DNA from: Lacticaseibacillus hulanensis
GTDB taxonomy: Bacteria; Bacillota; Bacilli; Lactobacillales; Lactobacillaceae
NCBI RefSeq assembly: GCF_004010095.1
Contig: NZ_RRYD01000015.1
Coordinates: forward strand, 1 to 64,000
Reading direction: 5' to 3'
Length of the DNA stretch: 64,000 nt
Every line of letters begins with the position of its first letter. The stretch's first letter is position 1. Shown one piece after another: positions 61,671-64,000 of the stretch. The translations under genes were made by a program, and so were the position numbers. The notes beneath the pieces were generated by a model that saw only the letters and a program-made list of their open reading frames with translations, did no database searches and was not told the origin of the DNA.

Positions 61671-64000
61671 TGCGATTTAACCAATTACACATGATTAACT
61701 TCGGTCCGTACGCCGACGAAACGGTCGATTTCACCGACTTTGCCGGCACGCCGCTGTTCCTAATTAGCGGGGACACGGGTGCGGGGAAGTCCACGATTTT
61801 CGACGCCATGCTGTTTGCCCTGTACGGGTCGGACTCCAAGGCCAGCAACGGGGATAACGGCCGCGTTGCGTTCTCGCTGCGGTCGGATTTTGCGGCGGAC
61901 AAAGATGACACGGTGGTTGAGCTCTCGTTCAGTCACCAGGACAAGGACTACCAGGTGCGCCGCGCCATTCGCGTGCGCCGGGATGGTACGCTGACGCCGC
62001 GGGATCCAGAGCTGACCATCACTGGCCCGGGCGAGGCGGTGGATGTGCTCACCAAGCAGCGGGAGGTTAACGCCGCACTGCTGGAGTTGCTGAACCTAGA
62101 CAAGGCCCAGTTCCGGCAAATTGTGCTGTTGCCCCAGGGCGATTTCCGCCGCTTTTTGGATGCCGATAGCAGCCAGCGTGAGGAATTATTGCGCAATCTG
62201 TTTGGCACGGGGATGTACGCGCGCTGGCAAGATGCCATCGAAAGCCACCTGCGCGCGTTGCGCAAGGACATGACCAGCACCAAGGACCGGATGGACGAAA
62301 TCATCGAGGGCTTTGTGCTTGATGATAACCAGTCAATCGAAGACGGTGAAATCAGCAACAAGTTGGCGCAGATGGAGCAGTTCCAGGCCGACGCGCAGGC
62401 GCAAATGTACCAGCGTAGTGCTGAACTGGACAACGCCAAGGATGCCGCGAAGAAGGCCAGTGCTGCGCTTGCGGCGGGGACGAGCTTGGCCCAGGCGTTC
62501 AACCTAAATAAGCAGTTGCGGGCCGAATCCGCGCGGTTGCGGTCCGAAAAAGCCACCGACGACAAGCGGCAAGAAGAGATTAACCACCTCGAGTGGGTCC
62601 AGCAGAATCAGGCGCTTTACGGGCGCATGCAGGAGTCGGCCAAGCGGCTGGATCAGGCCCGAGTAAAGCACGCGGGAACCAGCAAGTTGTTGGCCGCTGC
62701 CCAGAATGCCAACCAGGCCGCCAAGCAGCAGCTGACATTGCTTAGTCAGCAGCAGGCGGCATTTGACGATAAGAAGCGTGTTGCCGAGAACCTCACCGGG
62801 GTAATCAGCCAACTGAATGAATTGGCCCTGGCACGCCAGACAGCGGCGGGGGCCCAGCAGCAGTTGGCTCAGCTTAACGCCCAGGTGCAGGAACAATCCG
62901 CAAAACTGGATGATGCACAAAGCCAGCTGAGTGACGTTAACGCGCAGCTAACGGATGGGCACGTGCAGGAACTGCAGCAACTGGTTCACGACCAGGATGT
63001 GGCGCTCCTTCACCTGCAAAACCTCGGGGCAACGGTCAAGCAGAACCAGGCTGCCTTAACCCGCGCAACGCAGGCGGCCGCGCAGGCAACTGCGGCGCTG
63101 CAGACTGCGACCGCGGCGGCGACTGCCGGCGAACGGGCGCACAACGAGGTGAAGCTGCGGTTTTTCCGGAGTCAGGCGGCTTTGCTGGCGGCGGAGCTGG
63201 GTGAGGATGACCCGTGTCCCGTGTGCGGCTCGACGACGCACCCGCAACTAGCACATGCGGATGCAACGACAACCACGCAGGCGGAATTTGACGCCAGCGC
63301 CAAGCGGTACAAGGTGTTGCAGGATGCCGCAAGCCGGGCGATTAGTGCAAGCGAAACCGCCACTGCGAACCTGACGAGTGCGCAGGCGGCCCTACAGGAA
63401 GCAACCCAGTCACTGCTGACGGCAATCGCCGCTGATGTGGCATTTGGCGGTCTCACCAAGCCGGCAGATGCGACCACGGCCTTAGCGGCGCTTGCAGTTG
63501 CGGGCAGCCAGTTGGCCCAGAACCGGCAGGAGTTGGCACGGCAAACCAAGCACCAGGAGCAGCTCAGTGTGCGGCGCAACGAGCTGACAGCCAAGATGCC
63601 GGGCCTGCAGGAACAGCTTGCGGAACTGCAACAGCAGCAGGCCGCGGCGGAGACGACGGCAACGCGCACCGCCGAGCACGCATCCGGAATTGCGGACCAG
63701 CTGGGTGAGCGCGCGGACGCGGATGCGCAAACCCTGAAGCAGCAACAAGCAGATTTGCGGGCCAGCGTCAGCGTGTTCACCAAAAAGTTAACCGCGGCAA
63801 CCAAGCGGGAACAAGAAGCCGGACAACAGGCGGCCACCCTGACTGGTCAAGAACGTGAGCAGAAGGCCGCCATCACCACGGCCGCAGCGGAGGCGCAGAC
63901 GGCCGCTGCAGAAATGACCGAGTTGGTGAAGGAACATTACGGTCAGAACGGGACAATTGAGCAGTTCGCAGGTGATGAGCTGCGGGTTCAGGACCTGGAC
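61670..64000 (+). CDS. sbcC: Exonuclease SbcCD subunit C (3' end outside window)
   Basis: SMC/Rad50-type ATPase partner of SbcD; 777 codons lie in the window. Starts MRFNQLHMINFGPYADETVD, Walker A SGDTGAGKSTIFDAMLF, Q-loop-region FRQIVLLPQGDFRRFLDAD, then a long coiled coil rich in Ala/Gln. The zinc-hook CPVC lies in GEDDPCPVCGSTTHP near 515, and the returning coil continues to the edge. The ATG overlaps the sbcD stop (TAATG). Walker B and signature must be downstream. Confidence 0.95.
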   Translation, partial: MRFNQLHMINFGPYADETVDFTDFAGTPLFLISGDTGAGKSTIFDAMLFALYGSDSKASNGDNGRVAFSLRSDFAADKDDTVVELSFSHQDKDYQVRRAIRVRRDGTLTPRDPELTITGPGEAVDVLTKQREVNAALLELLNLDKAQFRQIVLLPQGDFRRFLDADSSQREELLRNLFGTGMYARWQDAIESHLRALRKDMTSTKDRMDEIIEGFVLDDNQSIEDGEISNKLAQMEQFQADAQAQMYQRSAELDNAKDAAKKASAALAAGTSLAQAFNLNKQLRAESARLRSEKATDDKRQEEINHLEWVQQNQALYGRMQESAKRLDQARVKHAGTSKLLAAAQNANQAAKQQLTLLSQQQAAFDDKKRVAENLTGVISQLNELALARQTAAGAQQQLAQLNAQVQEQSAKLDDAQSQLSDVNAQLTDGHVQELQQLVHDQDVALLHLQNLGATVKQNQAALTRATQAAAQATAALQTATAAATAGERAHNEVKLRFFRSQAALLAAELGEDDPCPVCGSTTHPQLAHADATTTTQAEFDASAKRYKVLQDAASRAISASETATANLTSAQAALQEATQSLLTAIAADVAFGGLTKPADATTALAALAVAGSQLAQNRQELARQTKHQEQLSVRRNELTAKMPGLQEQLAELQQQQAAAETTATRTAEHASGIADQLGERADADAQTLKQQQADLRASVSVFTKKLTAATKREQEAGQQAATLTGQEREQKAAITTAAAEAQTAAAEMTELVKEHYGQNGTIEQFAGDELRVQDLD

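Overview
The window comes from a chromosome of a GC-rich member of the Lactobacillaceae (Gram-positive, Firmicutes). The evidence is a complete dltXABCD operon, a class C sortase pilus cluster, cellobiose-type PTS genes, a GH1 phospho-glycosidase, Rgg regulators, GGAGG-type ribosome binding sites and strong intrinsic terminators. I did not assign a genus. By eye the coding DNA is GC-rich. Several AT-rich islands (about 120-720, 27140-27800, 41340-42140, 45960-46290, 49950-50760) stand out as regulatory or possibly acquired DNA.

Layout. 1-800: tail of an IS30-type transposase and two small orphan genes between two copies of the same terminator. 821-5413: oligoendopeptidase F (minus), then a divergent cellobiose-type PTS operon (EIIC, small membrane protein, DUF3284, EIIB) under a likely CcpA site. 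5829-11591 (minus): dltXABCD for D-alanylation of teichoic acids, followed by a lipoprotein of the beta-lactamase/DltE type. 11931-13992 (minus): an OmpR/EnvZ-type two-component system. 14121-17739: RpiR regulator divergent from an oxidoreductase and a 6-phospho-beta-glucosidase, which could complete the PTS pathway. 17805-19900 (minus): TetR regulator plus cardiolipin synthase. 20270-23763: heterodimeric multidrug-type ABC exporter. 24084-26876: P-type ATPase resembling Na+/K+ pumps. 27798-29443: divergent cold-shock protein, a 55-residue membrane peptide and a TMEM175-type channel. 29545-32882: MacB/FtsX-type ABC system. 33055-33961: SdpR/SdpI-like pair. 34097-35641 (minus): Lsa-type ABC-F protein behind an attenuator leader. 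36016-39810: short UvrA-type ATPase and MFS carrier. 39888-45839: HAD phosphatase, acetyltransferase, an AT-rich island with two tiny membrane peptides, AraC regulator, CoA-acylating aldehyde dehydrogenase and an orphan metal-binding lipoprotein. 46289-47917: YkpA/YbiT-type ABC-F protein. 48211-49949: two translationally coupled Rgg regulators. 50760-60399: sortase-assembled pilus operon with two tip-type adhesins. 60540-end: sbcDC with a LexA-type box over its promoter.

Main themes are envelope modification (dlt, cls, pilus), antibiotic/stress defence (exporters, Lsa-type ABC-F, SdpI, UvrA-like, sbcDC) and beta-glucoside use. The least ordinary points are a dltA whose only plausible start codon is ATC or ATT, an ABC-F leader with a possible three-codon upstream ORF, tandem Rgg genes next to a pilus operon with its own long leader and hairpin, a perfect 26-bp inverted repeat, and a possible short-hydrophobic-peptide gene. 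No tRNA, rRNA, CRISPR array or prophage was seen.
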